A DNA stretch of 5,991 bases. Source: Candidatus Poribacteria bacterium (GTDB lineage Bacteria > Poribacteria > WGA-4E > GCA-2687025). Each line of letters begins with the position of its first letter. Positions within the stretch are counted from its first letter, which is position 1. This document shows, piece by piece, positions 5,529 through 5,991 of the stretch. The translations under genes were made by a program, and so were the position numbers. The DNA is taken from NCBI GenBank assembly GCA_027625215.1, contig JAQBWJ010000161.1, positions 1-5,991 of the forward strand. The letters are read 5' to 3'. The notes below the pieces were generated by a model. The model searched no databases. It was not told the origin of the DNA and worked only from the letters and a program-made list of their open reading frames with translations.

Positions 5529-5544
5529 AGCAATCCTTGTGCCA
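5529..5544 (-). promoter_or_regulatory. Sigma-54 (-24/-12) promoter for flgB
   Basis: The minus strand reads TGGCACAAGGATTGCT, matching the TGGCAC-N5-TTGC consensus in full with GG-N10-GC spacing. The predicted start is near 5518. Its -24 end lies only 10 bp before the ATG of the divergent J-domain gene, so it overlaps that gene's ribosome-binding region. Upstream activator sites would fall inside the J-domain coding sequence. Confidence 0.85.
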
Positions 5545-5553
5545 GAAAGTTGA

Positions 5554-5991
5554 ATGAACGCCTCGAAAGATTACTACCGCATACTGGAAGTGCACCACGA
5601 AGCGAGTCGGGAGATGATCGACCGCGCGAAACGGGTGCTCTTACAGAGGTATCACCCCGACCACAACATCGCGCGGACCGACTGGGCGGCGGCTCAGACG
5701 CGAGAGGTGCTGGAAGCCTACGACGTGATCTCCGACGACGCGGCGCGGAAACAGTACGACGCGGCGCGTCAGGGCGGGGACTCGCAGCGGCGGCAATCGA
5801 CGGGGCAGCGACAGGCGTCTTCTCCGTCGGGTGGTCGAGCGCGCGCCGGGAGCGCATCGCGCACTGCCGCCTCTAGTACAAAGGGGAAGGCGGGCGCGTC
5901 TCGCGGGCAGGCGCAACGCCGAACAGCGCGCCCGAAACCGCCGCCTCGCGCGACCGTTCATCCGTCCTCCACGCCGGGAATCCGCATCGCT
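5554..5991 (+). CDS. J-domain (DnaJ-like) protein, C-terminus cut by window edge
   Basis: 146 codons are visible with no stop. An in-frame TGA directly precedes ATG 5554, which fixes the earliest start. Residues 5-70 form a J domain: KDYYRILEV (5-13), a basic helix, RYHPDHN with the HPD motif at 34-36, and EAYDVISDDAARKQYDAA (54-71). J domains stimulate the ATPase of Hsp70 (DnaK). From residue 73 the chain is low-complexity, rich in Gln, Arg, Ser, Gly, Ala and Pro and strongly basic. No zinc-finger or substrate domain of classical DnaJ is reached, so it may be DnaJ, CbpA-like or another J protein. It is divergent from flgB with 152 bp between start codons. I see no convincing plus-strand promoter in that gap. 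The ribosome site is poor (AGAAAG). Confidence 0.85.
   Translation, partial: MNASKDYYRILEVHHEASREMIDRAKRVLLQRYHPDHNIARTDWAAAQTREVLEAYDVISDDAARKQYDAARQGGDSQRRQSTGQRQASSPSGGRARAGSASRTAASSTKGKAGASRGQAQRRTARPKPPPRATVHPSSTPGIRIA

Overview
The window is a flagellar gene block from a GC-rich bacterium (roughly 60% GC by eye). It encodes the proximal rod and its export apparatus on the minus strand, next to a divergent J-domain protein gene on the plus strand. The bacterial FlgB/FlgC/FliE/FliI/FliK proteins rule out an archaeon. The sigma-54 (-24/-12) promoters suggest a flagellar hierarchy with RpoN-dependent rod/hook genes. I cannot assign a phylum from the sequence.

Layout, read in the minus-strand direction from the right. 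An open-ended J-domain (DnaJ-like) gene starts at 5554 and runs rightward off the window. Its start region overlaps a textbook sigma-54 promoter (5529-5544) that points the other way into flgB (5401-5027). flgC (4923-4504) and fliE (4309-3998) follow, with structured gaps of about 100 and 190 bp. fliE has its own sigma-54-type promoter (4418-4433). A long inverted repeat with a T-rich tail (3925-3970) looks like a terminator closing this flgB-flgC-fliE unit. After it comes fliI (3716-2110) and then a large open-ended fliK (1875 to beyond position 1). The fliF, fliG and fliH genes that often follow fliE are absent here, as is fliJ between fliI and fliK.

How the genes work together: FlgB and FlgC are proximal rod subunits, and FliE joins the rod to the MS ring and export gate. 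FliI is the cytoplasmic ATPase of the flagellar type III export system that secretes these subunits. FliK is the secreted ruler that sets hook length and switches export specificity. The J-domain protein probably belongs to an unrelated unit; any role in flagellar assembly would be speculation.

Three points deserve most attention. (1) A 20-bp sequence containing a -24/-12 promoter upstream of fliE recurs exactly, in the same orientation, inside the fliK coding region (689-708), so fliK may carry an internal sigma-54 promoter for genes beyond the window. (2) fliI is frameshifted near its 3' end. Family spacing implies that exactly 22 bp are missing, and the junction fits collapse of a 9-bp direct repeat. 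(3) FliI has an unusually long, strongly acidic N-terminal extension. No tRNA, rRNA, CRISPR array, insertion sequence or gene-free stretch over 300 bp was seen.
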